NCBI GenBank assembly: GCA_938083195.1
Contig: CALKCK010000010.1
Span: 62,001-126,000 of the forward strand
Source: an uncultured Pirellulaceae bacterium
Lineage (GTDB): Bacteria > Planctomycetota > Planctomycetia > Pirellulales > Pirellulaceae
DNA: 64,000 nt
Reading direction: 5' to 3'
In this document: positions 30,148-40,862 of the stretch, piece after piece
How positions within the stretch are numbered: the stretch's first letter is position 1
Layout of the letters: every line of letters begins with the position of its first letter
Made by a program: the position numbers and the translations under genes
The notes under the pieces: model-generated
Told to the model about the DNA's origin: nothing
The model's input: the letters and a program-made list of their open reading frames with translations, nothing else
The model's database searches: none

Positions 30148-32337
30148 ATGTCGCAACCTTCTCACCAATTTAACACCTCCAATCCAAGCAATTTCATTGC
30201 GGATCCTTTAGGTCCACCGGCGCCTCACCACCAACCGCCGAATCCCCAGACACCAGCGACGGCACCCCCACAGCAACCAAATTCGAGCGAGAATCAACAA
30301 AAACAAATGGGGACAGTCGACCCGGGACTTGTCAATCAAACCAAAAATCAAATCCGAATACTCGTCGATGAGATCCACAAACTCGCTCAGACTAACTCGA
30401 CTGTGGATGAATTTTTAGAAGGGTTTACACCTCGCGTTGCCAACGCACTTGCTTCGGTAGGAGCGGCCATTTGGCTGAGCGATGCAGAGTCCGCCCCTCT
30501 GAGGTTGAAGCACTATATCAATGTGCCACCCGAATTAAGACGGGCCGACCAAACAGCTGCCATCCAACATCAACGATTGCTGCAAAAAACGCGAGATTCA
30601 CAGCAGGCAGTCCTCGTGCCACCTGTTTCAGGTGCCTCCGGAGAAAATCCAACAGGCAACCCGACCGATCACCTTCTGATCTTACAACCACTAAGAATTG
30701 ACAAAACTACTGTCGGGCTTATCGAAATATTCCAACGACCCGGCGCGGGTTTAACGACTCAGCGAGGCTATTTAAAATTTGTGTCTCAAATGGGAGACAT
30801 CGCAAACGAATTTCTTAGCAACCAGAAAATTCGCTCCTATGCAGCGGAGCGTGCGATGTGGAATCGGCGGGAACAATTCATTGGAATCATCCACCAAAGC
30901 CTCGATACGCAAGACGTCGCCTACGCCATTGCAAATGAGGGACGTCGCTTTCTCGACTGTGATCGCGTCAGCGTTGCAATTGGTCGCGATCGCCAATGCC
31001 GAGTTAATGCCGTCAGTGGTCTGGACACAATCGAGCGGCGAGCAACTCAAGTCAAACAACTGTCACAGCTCGCTTCCTTAGTCATTCGAACGAATGAACC
31101 ACTCTGGTACTCGGGAACAAGCGATAGCCTACCGCCTCAAATAAGAGAGCCCTTGCACGAATATGTCGATCGATCGCATACAAAAATGCTTGCGATCCTT
31201 CCCCTGTTTTGCGAACGAAGTCAACCATCAGATCCAGCGTTACCTAAAAAAAAACCGGTTCCCGTTGGCGCACTCATCGTCGAACAACTTAGCGATTCCC
31301 GCATCGCCTCAGAATTGAAACACAACATTGAAACCATCGCCCCTCACTGCCAGTCAGCACTCACCAATGCGACCGAACACCATCAAATTTTCCTCCTTCC
31401 TGCCTGGAAAATGATTGGTCAATTCCTTTCGCTATTCCAATCCGGCAGACGCACCAAAGCTATTTCCATCGTCGGTGTGACAGCGGTTTTGTTGATTTTC
31501 CTGACCTATTTCCCCTGCACTTTCGGACTCGGTGCCAAGGGCAGTTTGATTCCAGCTGAACAACACGAGGTGTTCGCTAAAATCAACGGCACAATGGAGA
31601 CAATCTTCGTTTCCGACGACGGCGACTCAATGGTACAGCAGGGTCAGCCACTGGCGCAAATGCAAAACAGCGATTTAGAACTTGCCATCGATCAAATCAA
31701 TGGACAAATCGCAATTCAAGAGGCCGAAAGAAGCTCCAACCTTCAACTCCAAAACCGAAATGACCTGAGCCAGTTCGAATTAGTCGAAGTGAACAACAAC
31801 ATCGCGTTGGCCACGAAAACAATTGAATACCTTCAGCGAGAGTTAGAAATTCGCTTAGAAGAGCAGCAACTCCTGACTGTCAAAAGCCCCGCAACGGGTC
31901 GCGTTGTCAACTGGAACGCCAAGCAAAATTTAATGCATCGCCCCGTGACCCGCGGGCAGAACTTAATGACGATTGTTAATCCCAACACTGAATGGCTCAT
32001 CGAATTAGAAATGCCAGAGCGCCGACTGGGACATCTCACTGAAGCCATGCGAGACAACCAACAACCACTCAAAGTTACGTTCGCCCTGCTCTCGAATCCA
32101 GGCACAGAATACACGGGCGTAGTATTGGACATCGATGAAAAACTCGACGTCCACTCAGATGAAGGGAATACCGCACTCGTTCGTGTGCAATTCCCCAACG
32201 AAGCGATCGACCCGCAATTACTCCGTTCCGAAACACGCGTTAACGCGAAAGTCATCTGTGGCACCCGTGCAACAGGATTCGTGATTTTCCATGAGATGAT
32301 CGAAACAGTACAATCGAAGTGGATGTTCCTGTTTTAG
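30148..32337 (+). CDS. GAF-domain membrane-fusion protein (HlyD-type adaptor fused to two GAF-like domains)
   Basis: A 729-residue protein of unusual build. Residues 1-55 are Pro/Gln-rich. About 60-220 and 250-410 are two GAF-like segments facing the cytoplasm (the second includes FLDCDRVSVAIG). A single membrane helix follows at 438-457. Then come the parts of a membrane-fusion adaptor: a beta-rich lipoyl half (about 465-510), a coiled-coil hairpin (about 512-575, rich in Gln and Glu), a second lipoyl half (VKSPATGRVVNWN), and a beta-barrel (about 612-729). The GAFs could sense a small molecule and control the adaptor or its transport partner; that is inference. A DUF456 protein follows 33 nt downstream, and a second adaptor lies at 33082. 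No transporter pump or peptidase is adjacent. Confidence 0.78.
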   Translation: MSQPSHQFNTSNPSNFIADPLGPPAPHHQPPNPQTPATAPPQQPNSSENQQKQMGTVDPGLVNQTKNQIRILVDEIHKLAQTNSTVDEFLEGFTPRVANALASVGAAIWLSDAESAPLRLKHYINVPPELRRADQTAAIQHQRLLQKTRDSQQAVLVPPVSGASGENPTGNPTDHLLILQPLRIDKTTVGLIEIFQRPGAGLTTQRGYLKFVSQMGDIANEFLSNQKIRSYAAERAMWNRREQFIGIIHQSLDTQDVAYAIANEGRRFLDCDRVSVAIGRDRQCRVNAVSGLDTIERRATQVKQLSQLASLVIRTNEPLWYSGTSDSLPPQIREPLHEYVDRSHTKMLAILPLFCERSQPSDPALPKKKPVPVGALIVEQLSDSRIASELKHNIETIAPHCQSALTNATEHHQIFLLPAWKMIGQFLSLFQSGRRTKAISIVGVTAVLLIFLTYFPCTFGLGAKGSLIPAEQHEVFAKINGTMETIFVSDDGDSMVQQGQPLAQMQNSDLELAIDQINGQIAIQEAERSSNLQLQNRNDLSQFELVEVNNNIALATKTIEYLQRELEIRLEEQQLLTVKSPATGRVVNWNAKQNLMHRPVTRGQNLMTIVNPNTEWLIELEMPERRLGHLTEAMRDNQQPLKVTFALLSNPGTEYTGVVLDIDEKLDVHSDEGNTALVRVQFPNEAIDPQLLRSETRVNAKVICGTRATGFVIFHEMIETVQSKWMFLF

Positions 32338-32370
32338 GTTTCCGCCGTCAAACTCCCAGATCGGCCTCTC

Positions 32371-32904
32371 ATGATTTACGTCCTGCTTACCCTATTCATC
32401 CTGTTGCTGATCTTCTTTTGGATACTAAACCTGATCGGTTTACCAGGGAATTGGCTTATCGTCGCATTAAGTTTGCTCTGGATGCTATTTGGGCCTGAGC
32501 AATATGAAATCACTTGGGTAACCCTTGCTGTTCTCATCGGACTCGCTGCCCTTGGCGAAGCCATCGAGTTTGGCACCTCCGTTTTGGGAACCAAAAAAAT
32601 GGGAGGCTCCAGTCGCGGTGCTACTCTGTCAGTGATTGGCTCAGTGATCGGTGGAATTGCGGGGGCCATCCTAGGGCTCCCCATCCCCATTCCGCTGGTG
32701 GGCAGCCTCATCGGATCGCTGTTTTTTGCCTCTCTCGGTGCTTTCATAGGCGCTTTTATTGGCGAAAAATGGATTGGCAAATCGAACCCTGATAGTGTGA
32801 AAATCAGCACCGCCGCCTTCATAGGGCGGCTCTTTGGCACCCTCGGAAAGTTGATTATTGGCTCGACGATGGTCGTAGTCGCTATAATCGCCAATTTCAT
32901 CTAA
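32371..32904 (+). CDS. DUF456 family membrane protein
   Basis: A 177-residue hydrophobic protein with about five membrane segments, rich in Gly and Ala. It has the DUF456 pattern GLPGNWLIVALSLLW near residues 23-37 and a glycine-rich GGIAGAILGLPIPIPLVG stretch near 93-110. Its role is unknown. It starts 33 nt after the GAF-adaptor stop, so the two are probably cotranscribed. The next gene on the strand is 177 nt away. Confidence 0.8.
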   Translation: MIYVLLTLFILLLIFFWILNLIGLPGNWLIVALSLLWMLFGPEQYEITWVTLAVLIGLAALGEAIEFGTSVLGTKKMGGSSRGATLSVIGSVIGGIAGAILGLPIPIPLVGSLIGSLFFASLGAFIGAFIGEKWIGKSNPDSVKISTAAFIGRLFGTLGKLIIGSTMVVVAIIANFI

Positions 32905-33081
32905 CACTTCGACCAGCTCATTTCCTCAATAAAAGAAAGCGACCCAAAGGAATGCTAGCTCGTATAAACTGAAACGACTGATGCCGGAAAGCGGGTTAAA
33001 TATCTAAGCCCCTAATTCCGATTTTTAGGAAAAAGCAGTTTATTTTCGAAGCAAGACAACCGTTTTCACGATCGGCAAATT

Positions 33082-34209
33082 ATGTCAAGAATTCCGGCAG
33101 CACAAAGGTTTTTGAAATCGGCACTCATGCTCTCGCTGGTTGGCTTAATAGGACCCGCAACTCATGCACAAACGTCCAACCGAATTCTCCAACCCATTCA
33201 ACCGCGGACCGGATTCAATACTGTACCCTTCCGAGCTGCGCGACCAGCGAATTCAAATTCAGGCGCCGTTGGCAATGCCTTGACTCCTGCGAACTCTGCC
33301 GCCTACCAATCGACGACGTTCTCGCAATCACAAACCTTCCCAACAGCTAACACCGCTTCGATCAGCTCACAGGCCTCTCAGGTTGCAGACACTCTCGATC
33401 TGAAAAATTGCACGATCAGCTTTATCGATGACATCATGCTGCCTGCTCAAGAGAGCGGAGTCATCTCGTCACTTAGTGTGAAAGAAGGCGACGCCATTCA
33501 AGCTGGAACTGTTGTCGGAAAAATTGACGACGATATTTTCCAACAAATTCTGAAACAGGCCAAACTTAGATATGAACTTGCTTCTGATGCTGCCGAGGAT
33601 TCCTTGGCGATCGAAGCCGCAGAAAAGAAATACAAAGTCGCAGCGATTGAAGCGCGAAAAACGTCCGATCTAGCAGACAAAGGGTCCAAGTCCGAATCCG
33701 ATCGGCTGATGGCAATTTACACGAAGGAAATTGCCGCCCTCGAACGGGATAAAGCTATCCGCGAGCAACAAAAAGCTGGACTGGAGAAGCGTCTGGAAGA
33801 GTCGAGATACCTCGAAGCCGAAAAGCACGTAGAAAGCCATGTTCTCCAATCTGAATTTGATGCCTCTGTTATCAAGATCATGAAAAAGCCACAGGAATAC
33901 GTTCAGAAAGGGGAAGCGGTCATGCGGATCGCTCGCATGGATCGCCTTTGGGTTCAAGGGGCGATCGAAATCACTGACCTCAATCCGGAAGAAGTCCGTG
34001 GGAAACGCGTGACTGTCACCGTTCAACGCGCTCGCAACGAAACCGCTACATTCGATGGTGTCATCACCAACGTTGGCCTCGAGCGACAGGGGTTAACGCG
34101 GTACATGGTGAAAGCAGAAGTCCAAAATCGCCCGATCGATGGACACTGGGAATTGCAACCGCTTAGCGGAGCAATCATGCGAATCCATCTCGCCGAATCA
34201 GATAAATAA
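33082..34209 (+). CDS. Secreted HlyD/RND-type membrane-fusion adaptor protein
   Basis: A 375-residue exported protein: signal peptide to about residue 29 (LIGPATHAQ), then a Ser/Ala/Gln-rich linker to about 110. The lipoyl-type half (PAQESGVISSLSVKEGDAIQ, about residues 116-135) follows, then a coiled-coil hairpin of about 160-265 rich in Glu, Lys and Arg (EAAEKKYKVAAIEARKTSD). A beta-barrel domain ends near 372 (WELQPLSGAIMRIHLAE). Such adaptors bridge inner and outer membrane components of efflux pumps. No pump or outer channel gene is adjacent. With the GAF adaptor two genes upstream it may form part of one envelope system; this is inference from proximity. Confidence 0.82.
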   Translation: MSRIPAAQRFLKSALMLSLVGLIGPATHAQTSNRILQPIQPRTGFNTVPFRAARPANSNSGAVGNALTPANSAAYQSTTFSQSQTFPTANTASISSQASQVADTLDLKNCTISFIDDIMLPAQESGVISSLSVKEGDAIQAGTVVGKIDDDIFQQILKQAKLRYELASDAAEDSLAIEAAEKKYKVAAIEARKTSDLADKGSKSESDRLMAIYTKEIAALERDKAIREQQKAGLEKRLEESRYLEAEKHVESHVLQSEFDASVIKIMKKPQEYVQKGEAVMRIARMDRLWVQGAIEITDLNPEEVRGKRVTVTVQRARNETATFDGVITNVGLERQGLTRYMVKAEVQNRPIDGHWELQPLSGAIMRIHLAESDK

Positions 34210-34252
34210 CCCAGCTCGCTTCGGTGGAAAACGGACGTTGACCCGCGATGAC

Positions 34253-35296
34253 TTACTTTGACGTAATCCACAAAAAGGGCTTGGCGTTTTCATCCATCCG
34301 CAGTTCACACGAAAGCCGGGGCTTGGATTGCTTCAGAGCATTCGAGACCGCGACCAAAAGGGCAACTTTCTTCTCCACGAGTGTCACTTTTGTAGTCGCT
34401 AAGTCGACGTCTTTTCTGGCCAGCGTGTTGTAGTCAATTAAAAAATTGACTCCTGATTTTTTCTCAATCGCATTGAGCACGGCCGAGAGTGGGAAATTAC
34501 GAATTTCCAATGGTATTTTGTCGAACAAGGTCGGTGCCACCGCCACTGGCACTCGTTCTAACGGCCAACCAATGGGCCAGTTCTCCTTTCCTTGACGCGA
34601 ATCTTTTAAATGAATCTCCATCTGCTTACCTTGCTCCCGCTTGGGCTCGATCACCAAACCTAGCGGACGCACTACCGCAGCAAGTGCTGTTCCCACCGAA
34701 AGCCCTTTGAGCTCATCAAGAACCAATTCATTGCCATTCACCGCCGCCCTTGCCGTAGAATCCAAGACAAATGGAATTCCAATTTTCTTGACCAGCTCGG
34801 CCGTAACGTCTCCTGCTTTTTTTCCCTTGGTTTCAAAATCAACGTTTTGCGAAAGCCGCCCGTGAAGCGCCACCAACTGTTCCGAGGTTAGGCCAAACGC
34901 TTTCTTCTCGGCCATCGCGACTCGGGCTCCATCATCTCGAAGCCGCTTTAGCAACTCACGAATGCCCGATTTATCACGAATCGTAAAACTCCCTCCCGGT
35001 AATTTCAGCTTGTCACCAGCGATCACCCCCGAGACCTTTACCACTGTCGCGGATGCCATGTCCGTTTCTTCAATTCCCACCCGTCCATTTTTTAACGTCT
35101 TCGAAACGACCCGATCAGCCCCCACCCCTTGAAGCATCTGCAGCCATTGCTGCTGTGCTCCGACCCGAGCTCGCGCATCTGCTGAAATCTCCAAATAAAT
35201 AACGCGACGCGGGTTTGTTTGAGCCTGAGACTCAGCTGCCAAAATTGACGCCAGAACAATTAGCAAAATTCCCACGAATTGAGATCGTTTAAGCAC
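34253..35296 (-). CDS. Exported protein with secretin/STN-like C-terminal domain
   Basis: GTG 35296 is the preferred start, with a GGAGAG box 8 nt upstream; it gives 347 residues with a clean signal peptide (LKRSQFVGILLIVLASILAA, then AESQAQ). An upstream in-frame ATG at 35356 would add 20 hydrophobic residues. The middle is Lys-rich and helical. The C-terminal part (LEIRNFPLSAVLNAIEKKSG then VNFLIDYNTL) resembles the short N-terminal (STN) or N1 domain of secretins and TonB systems. A similar block occurs earlier in the protein. Function is not known. It is convergent with the adaptor gene, 43 nt away. Confidence 0.65.
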   Translation of the reverse strand: MLKRSQFVGILLIVLASILAAESQAQTNPRRVIYLEISADARARVGAQQQWLQMLQGVGADRVVSKTLKNGRVGIEETDMASATVVKVSGVIAGDKLKLPGGSFTIRDKSGIRELLKRLRDDGARVAMAEKKAFGLTSEQLVALHGRLSQNVDFETKGKKAGDVTAELVKKIGIPFVLDSTARAAVNGNELVLDELKGLSVGTALAAVVRPLGLVIEPKREQGKQMEIHLKDSRQGKENWPIGWPLERVPVAVAPTLFDKIPLEIRNFPLSAVLNAIEKKSGVNFLIDYNTLARKDVDLATTKVTLVEKKVALLVAVSNALKQSKPRLSCELRMDENAKPFLWITSK

Positions 35297-35503
35297 GACT
35301 AATTCTCTCCACAGTAAAATGAAAATCAAAGCAGAAAAGTGAATCCCAAAAAACAACTTCGAGCAACAGAAATACCAGAAGTACTCGGGGGCTGCAATCT
35401 ATTATCGATCACACGAATTTTGAACCGGACCCAAATTAAGTTTGCCGCTGTTGTATTGAAATTATTACGGCCGGTGAGCTAATGGCAAGCAAAGAAGTTT
35501 AAC

Positions 35504-36475
35504 TCAGTCAGAAACGCCATAACGGCCAATGCAATAAATAGCGTTTATCAGATCCTTGACCCCAATCTTTTTACCTTCATCGTAACCCCGACTGTCATAA
35601 GAAATCGGAACCTCGGTAAATCGATAGCCGCGTCTCGCCAATTTCGCTGTAATCTCTGGCTCAATTCCAAATCGATCTTGCTCAATACGGATGGCTTGAA
35701 TCACCTCGCGATTAAACGCTTTATAGCAAGTCTCCATATCGGTTAGCTTTAATCCACTAAACAGATTCGAAGCGCCGGTCAGAATGGCGTTGCCTGTTCG
35801 ATGGACCCACGACTCGTCTTGCTGCTCGTCGCCAATAAATCGAGAACCGTACACGACGTCAGCTTCTTTTCTCAACAAAGGTTGGATTAAGCGAGGAATG
35901 TCGCGAGGATCGTATTCCAAGTCGGCATCCTGGACGACGACTAAATCGCCTTTGACATGCATAAATCCAGTGCGCAGTGCCGCACCTTTTCCCTGATTCT
36001 CATCTTGCAAAATAATATTTACATTTGGCATGCCTACCAGTTTTTGAAGAACCTCCCGCGTGCCGTCAGTACTAAAGTCATCAATGATGACCAATTCTAA
36101 ATTTAACGGCAACGCCGCCACCCGGGTCAAGATTCTTCCAATGGTGTTGATTTCATTGAATACAGGAATCACAACGGAGAGTAAATAATCGGTACGAGGA
36201 CTTGCGTTTTCGCCGGGGTCCGCCGCCTGATACGAATCCAACTCCTCTTTGACTAGTTTCGCACAACCGTCAATCCGACTCAGCACCTGATCAAGATACT
36301 CAGACTTAGCGCTGCCAACGGTCGATCGACCGGACGCAAACCCCGATTTGCGAACTGAATCCGTAGACGCAAAGTTTCCAGAAAATGAAGATGACGACGT
36401 TGAATTTGAGTTGGCTTGATTCACGGTTGCCTCGGGACAAAATTCAGAACTTCTCTTAAAGAAGTTTCGGCTCAA
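35504..36475 (-). CDS. Glycosyltransferase family 2 (dolichyl/undecaprenyl-phosphate sugar transferase type)
   Basis: A 323-residue enzyme. The first 90 residues are Ser-rich and poorly conserved. The GT-A core begins LLSVVIPVFNEINTIGRIL (about residue 103), with the DDFSTDGT loop and QDADLEYDP that hold the metal and UDP- or GDP-sugar. Later come YGSRFIGD and CYKAFNREV, typical of polyprenyl-phosphate mannose or glucose synthases. It likely attaches a sugar to a lipid carrier for cell-surface glycan building. It lacks membrane helices, so the lipid side must be handled by other proteins. The GT87 enzyme at the window start could use such a donor; this is inference and the two are 34 kb apart. 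Confidence 0.88.
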   Translation of the reverse strand: MSRNFFKRSSEFCPEATVNQANSNSTSSSSFSGNFASTDSVRKSGFASGRSTVGSAKSEYLDQVLSRIDGCAKLVKEELDSYQAADPGENASPRTDYLLSVVIPVFNEINTIGRILTRVAALPLNLELVIIDDFSTDGTREVLQKLVGMPNVNIILQDENQGKGAALRTGFMHVKGDLVVVQDADLEYDPRDIPRLIQPLLRKEADVVYGSRFIGDEQQDESWVHRTGNAILTGASNLFSGLKLTDMETCYKAFNREVIQAIRIEQDRFGIEPEITAKLARRGYRFTEVPISYDSRGYDEGKKIGVKDLINAIYCIGRYGVSD

Positions 36476-36644
36476 TGACTTCGAATCCTGATCAAGAAAT
36501 CATTCTTGCTAATTATTCACGCGAACGGGTTTTATAGATGGCTACAACGCAATTCAATTTGCCCACGACCAACGCTTCCTGTGACAAAAATTCCAATTAC
36601 AACGATTAAAGAGAGCTCCCTTCTCCTGGCTTCTGACCCACCAT

Positions 36645-36678
36645 TAAAAAAAACCCGCTGCAAATTTGCAACGGGTTT
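36645..36678 (-). terminator. Intrinsic terminator of the nrdA-nrdB operon
   Basis: The minus strand reads AAACCCG (36678-36672), a 14-nt partly paired loop, CGGGTTT (36657-36651), then a T run to about 36645. It lies 55 nt after the nrdB stop and ends the operon. Confidence 0.92.
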
Positions 36679-36732
36679 CACAATTAATCTCTTGCCGAGT
36701 TGAGGATTCAAGATCTCCCCAACCAACGTTGA

Positions 36733-37785
36733 CTAGTCCCAGTCGAGTTTTCCACCGGTCTGGTACTCGGTAACGCGTGTTTCAAAGAAGTTTTTCTCTT
36801 TCGCCAAATCCATCGTTTCACTCATCCATGGGAATGGGTTCGGGCTGTTGTACTGAACAGGCAATCCAATTCTCTCAAGACGACGATCGGCAACATGCTG
36901 AACGTAATCACGGAACAAATCTGCGTTCAGCCCAAGCACACCGTTAGGCAAGCAGTCCTCTGCGTAAGCCAGCTCTAACTCTACCGCTTCGCGGATCCGA
37001 CTCGTCATTTGCTCTTGGAATTCCGGAGTCCACAACTCAGGGTTTTCAGCTTTGATACCGTTGATCAAGTCGATTCCAAAGTTCAGGTGGATCGATTCAT
37101 CACGCAAGATGTATTGGAACTGCTCACCAATTCCCTTCATCAAATTTCTACGATGAAACGAGAGCACCATCACAAATCCGGTGTAGAAGAATATACCTTC
37201 CATGATGATGTAGAAACCGATCAAGTTCTTCAAAAGTGCCTGAGCACCCTCAAAAGTCTCCGTCGTAAAATCAGGGTCGAGAACTTCTTTGGTCAGTTCC
37301 ATTTCGAACGCATCTTTACGAGCGATCGCTGGAACTTCGTTGTACATGTTGAAGACTTCGCCTTCGTCCAACCCAAGACTCTCAACCACATACAAAAATG
37401 TATGTGAGTGAACGGCTTCCTCAAACGCCTGACGAAGCAAGTACTGTCGACATTCCGCATTGGTTATGTGCTTGAACACGGCAAGCACTAAGTTGTTACC
37501 AACCAGGCTTTCAGCAGTCGAAAAGAAACCAAGATTTCTCATGATCACCCGTCGCTCATCCTTCGTCAGCTGATCGGATTTCCAAATTTCGATATCTTTG
37601 TTCATGGCAACTTCGGTCGGCATCCAGTGATTCGCACAACCGTTGTCGTAGTGTTCCCAAGCCCATTTGTATTTCAATGGCATCAGTTGATTAACATCAA
37701 CCTGGTGGCAATTAATCAACCGCTTCTCGCTGGCGTCGACTCGTTTTGTTTTGCCTGCTTTTACTTCTTGAATATCCGTTGCCAT
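36733..37785 (-). CDS. nrdB: Ribonucleotide reductase small subunit, class Ic-like (Phe at radical site)
   Basis: A 350-residue ferritin-like R2 protein that houses the dimetal cofactor and radical for deoxynucleotide synthesis. First ligand Glu92 is in FFSTAES, where E. coli has Asp84. Glu123 and His126 lie in EEAVHSHTF. Downstream ligand motifs MEGIFF and [10 protein letters not shown] are present. The radical Tyr122 of E. coli aligns with Phe130 here. Glu in place of Asp together with Phe in place of Tyr is the signature of class Ic enzymes as in Chlamydia trachomatis, which use a Mn-Fe centre rather than a tyrosyl radical; this is established for that family. It ends in KLDWD. It follows nrdA by 266 nt on the same strand. 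Confidence 0.94.
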   Translation of the reverse strand: MATDIQEVKAGKTKRVDASEKRLINCHQVDVNQLMPLKYKWAWEHYDNGCANHWMPTEVAMNKDIEIWKSDQLTKDERRVIMRNLGFFSTAESLVGNNLVLAVFKHITNAECRQYLLRQAFEEAVHSHTFLYVVESLGLDEGEVFNMYNEVPAIARKDAFEMELTKEVLDPDFTTETFEGAQALLKNLIGFYIIMEGIFFYTGFVMVLSFHRRNLMKGIGEQFQYILRDESIHLNFGIDLINGIKAENPELWTPEFQEQMTSRIREAVELELAYAEDCLPNGVLGLNADLFRDYVQHVADRRLERIGLPVQYNSPNPFPWMSETMDLAKEKNFFETRVTEYQTGGKLDWD

Positions 37786-38051
37786 TCTTTGCTACTCCAT
37801 GCAAAAAAGTTTAATGATGTAAAACTCGATTCGGTTTTTTTTGGCGGGATTTGGAGGCTCCGTCCATCCTTCATTTTGAACCGCAATCGCGAAAATTCAA
37901 CAACACAGATCAAGACTTAAACCGAAAAATCTTGCCGGCAAATTTAATTGTTCCGCCGAGCTGAATAATTGACTGACTTCAGTCCACAACACCAAGTTAA
38001 AAACTGGCCATTGGCGGCTCCCAATGGCCCATTTTTAACTCTACTTCTTCA

Positions 38052-40862
38052 TTACTGACAGGCTTCACAATCTGGATTGTCAATACTGCACTGCTGAACT
38101 TCTGGCTGCCGCTCAACGGCGATTTCAGCAGAAGCACTCGCGTTTTTCATCCATCTTGGCTGAACACCAAACTTGTTGATATCAACCGTCGATTTTTCTA
38201 CCTGAGTCGCACCAAGCGATCGCAAGTAGTAAGTCGTTTTCAAACCAGCCTGCCAAGCCATTCGGTACATCTCATCAAGACGACGACCGCTTGGTTGTCC
38301 AAGATAAAGATTCAACGACTGGCCCATATCGATCCACTTTTGACGCCGACTAGCACAGCGAATAATCCAGCTTGGGTCGATCTCAAATGCTGTAGCATAT
38401 CGCCCTTTGATGTCTTCAGGCAAATCTGGAATCTCACCCAACGCACCGTCAAAGTACTTGATCTTCTCCAGCATGTCGTCGCCCCAAAGCCCTCGCTCTT
38501 TCATTTCGTTGACCAATTTTACATTGATCTGTACGAATTCACCCGAAAGATTGCTCTTCACAAACAAGTGCTTGTATGTCGGTTCAATCGATTGAGTAAC
38601 GCCAACAATCGTGGAAATGGTGGCTGTCGGAGCGATCGCCATCACATTACTGTTTCGAATTCCGTGCTTAGAAACGAGTTCGCGAACTTTGTCCCAATCC
38701 ATGGACATACTTTTGTCCATGTCAATCGCCATCCCCCGCTCCTCTTCGAGGATCGCTACGGTGTCGATTGGCAATAATCCGCGATCCCATTTGGAACCTT
38801 CGTAAGATGAATAAGTTCCACGCTCTCCCGCCAGGTTACTGGAGGCAGAAATCGCAAAATATGAAATGGCTTCCATGCTCTTGTCGGCAAAGTCCACCGC
38901 TTCTTCACTTGCGTAACTAATACCACAAGCTGAAAGAGCATCCTGAAAACCCATCAATCCCAAACCTACCGGACGGTGCCGCTGGTTTGCATTTTTGGCT
39001 TCATCGGTCGGATAGAAATTAATGTCAATGACGTTATCGAGCATCCGAACCGCGGTGTTAATCGTGGCCTCAAGCTTTTCAAGGTCAAGCTTCTCATCGG
39101 TGATGTGATTAAGCATGTTAATCGAACCGAGATTACAAACCGCAGTTTCATCCGCAGATGTATTTAGCAAGATCTCGGTACACAAGTTACTACTATGCAC
39201 AACGCCAGAGTGATCCTGTGGAGAACGGATGTTCGATGGATCCTTGAATGTGATCCAAGGGTGTCCGGTTTCAAAGACCCGAGTTAGCATTTTTCGCCAC
39301 AAATCAACCGCCGGGACTGTCCGAGTCAGTTTGATTTTTCCTTCCGCCGCCATCTCTTCGTAATGCTCGTACCGCTCTTCAAACGCTTTCCCATAGAGGT
39401 CGTGAAGATCGGGAGTTTCATCGGGACTGAACAAAGTCCAATCCTTCTTTTCAGTGACTCGCTTCATGAACAGATCCGGGATCCAGTTCGCGGTGTGCAT
39501 GTCGTGAGTTCGTCGACGCTCATCTCCCGTGTTTTTACGGAGATCGAGAAACTCTTCGACATCAAGGTGCCAGGACTCGAGGTAAGAACAAACGGCACCT
39601 TTCCGCTTTCCACCCTGGTTTACAGCGACCGCAGTGTCGCTAACAACCTTCAAGAATGGAATAACACCTTGGCTTTGACCATTGGTGCCTTTGATGTGCG
39701 AATTCGTTGCGCGGATGTTCGTCCAATCGTTTCCAAGACCACCGGCCCATTTTGACAGTTTAGCATTGTCGCCAATTGCCTTGAAAATACTGTCCAAATC
39801 ATCCGTTACCGTACTCAGATAACAAGAACTCAATTGAGGGTGTAACGTCCCTGAGTTGAACAACGTAGGCGTCGCTGATGTAAAACGAAATGTCGAAAGA
39901 ATATTGTAAAACTCAATCGCACGTGCTGTTTTATTTTCTTCTTGGATCGCCAAACCCATCGCAACACGCATCCAGAAATACTGCGGAGCCTCAAAACGAC
40001 GTCCGTCAATGTGCAGCAAATAGCGGTCGTAGATCGTCTGCAGGCCCAAATACGGGAACAATGCATCCCGCTCGGAATCTATGGCATTGGCCAATTCTGC
40101 CAAGTCAAATGTCGCAAGTTCCGGTGAGATTCGCAGAGCATCAATTCCTGTTTGAATGAACTCCCCAAACTTCTCTTGATATAGAACCTTTAAATCACCA
40201 CTCGCCGCTGATTTCCCAAGCGACTCACGGTAAATAATGTTCAGGACTAAACGACCGGCAACAGTATCGTACTCAGGGTCCTTCTCAATCCTTGCTCGGG
40301 CCGCCAACACCATCGAGCGGCCGATCTCGCGAGGCGTGATTCCATTGAAAAACTGTTTTTCAACTTCTTCCAAAAGCTCGCCCGATGAACAGGATTCGTC
40401 TAAACCAACGCATGCGCTGTCGACCTGACTTCGCAATCGATCAAAATCAAGGTTTTCGAGTTGACCGTCCCGGTTCACCATTGTTCCCGGGAACGGGTCG
40501 GCACTGTCCATTCGCTCTTCCGCCCGCAACTGACGGATTTTGTTGTGCTCAGCCCGGTAAAGAATGTATCGGCGGGCTACCGAAAAATACTCCTGCTTCA
40601 TCAGTTGCCGCTCGACAACATCCTGAATGTGCTCCACCGTAACACCCACGTCGGTCAACGCGTCTTCTTGAACCTCTACCACAACCGATTCGGTGATCGC
40701 GTCTGCAACTTGCATTTGCTTCGCATCGAGTTGGCTGATCTCTGAAAATTTGTGCTCTGCACAAAATGCTTTTTGAATCGCTCTAGTGATCAGTGCCGGT
40801 TCAAATGTCAGTACTCGCCCATCTCGCTTCCTGACGTTCATCTCCTGAGTCGTCTTCAACAT
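38052..40862 (-). CDS. nrdA: Ribonucleoside-diphosphate reductase large subunit, class I
   Basis: A 936-residue catalytic subunit. An N-terminal ATP-cone ([19 protein letters not shown], about residues 11-29) senses ATP and dATP. The core has [11 protein letters not shown] with the first redox Cys, [14 protein letters not shown] with the substrate-radical Cys and active-site Asn and Glu, and [10 protein letters not shown] with the second redox Cys. The tail ends [12 protein letters not shown], giving CxxxxxxCxxC for thioredoxin- or glutaredoxin-mediated re-reduction. Length exceeds E. coli NrdA (761) mainly through N-terminal segments. It pairs with nrdB. Transcription is likely driven from the NrdR-controlled promoter at 41350-41377. 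Confidence 0.96.
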   Translation of the reverse strand: MLKTTQEMNVRKRDGRVLTFEPALITRAIQKAFCAEHKFSEISQLDAKQMQVADAITESVVVEVQEDALTDVGVTVEHIQDVVERQLMKQEYFSVARRYILYRAEHNKIRQLRAEERMDSADPFPGTMVNRDGQLENLDFDRLRSQVDSACVGLDESCSSGELLEEVEKQFFNGITPREIGRSMVLAARARIEKDPEYDTVAGRLVLNIIYRESLGKSAASGDLKVLYQEKFGEFIQTGIDALRISPELATFDLAELANAIDSERDALFPYLGLQTIYDRYLLHIDGRRFEAPQYFWMRVAMGLAIQEENKTARAIEFYNILSTFRFTSATPTLFNSGTLHPQLSSCYLSTVTDDLDSIFKAIGDNAKLSKWAGGLGNDWTNIRATNSHIKGTNGQSQGVIPFLKVVSDTAVAVNQGGKRKGAVCSYLESWHLDVEEFLDLRKNTGDERRRTHDMHTANWIPDLFMKRVTEKKDWTLFSPDETPDLHDLYGKAFEERYEHYEEMAAEGKIKLTRTVPAVDLWRKMLTRVFETGHPWITFKDPSNIRSPQDHSGVVHSSNLCTEILLNTSADETAVCNLGSINMLNHITDEKLDLEKLEATINTAVRMLDNVIDINFYPTDEAKNANQRHRPVGLGLMGFQDALSACGISYASEEAVDFADKSMEAISYFAISASSNLAGERGTYSSYEGSKWDRGLLPIDTVAILEEERGMAIDMDKSMSMDWDKVRELVSKHGIRNSNVMAIAPTATISTIVGVTQSIEPTYKHLFVKSNLSGEFVQINVKLVNEMKERGLWGDDMLEKIKYFDGALGEIPDLPEDIKGRYATAFEIDPSWIIRCASRRQKWIDMGQSLNLYLGQPSGRRLDEMYRMAWQAGLKTTYYLRSLGATQVEKSTVDINKFGVQPRWMKNASASAEIAVERQPEVQQCSIDNPDCEACQ

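Noticed and set aside
32376..32900. Antisense frame of 174 codons opposite the DUF456 gene
   Set aside because: Frame is an antisense shadow; DUF456 frame has membrane topology and motifs.
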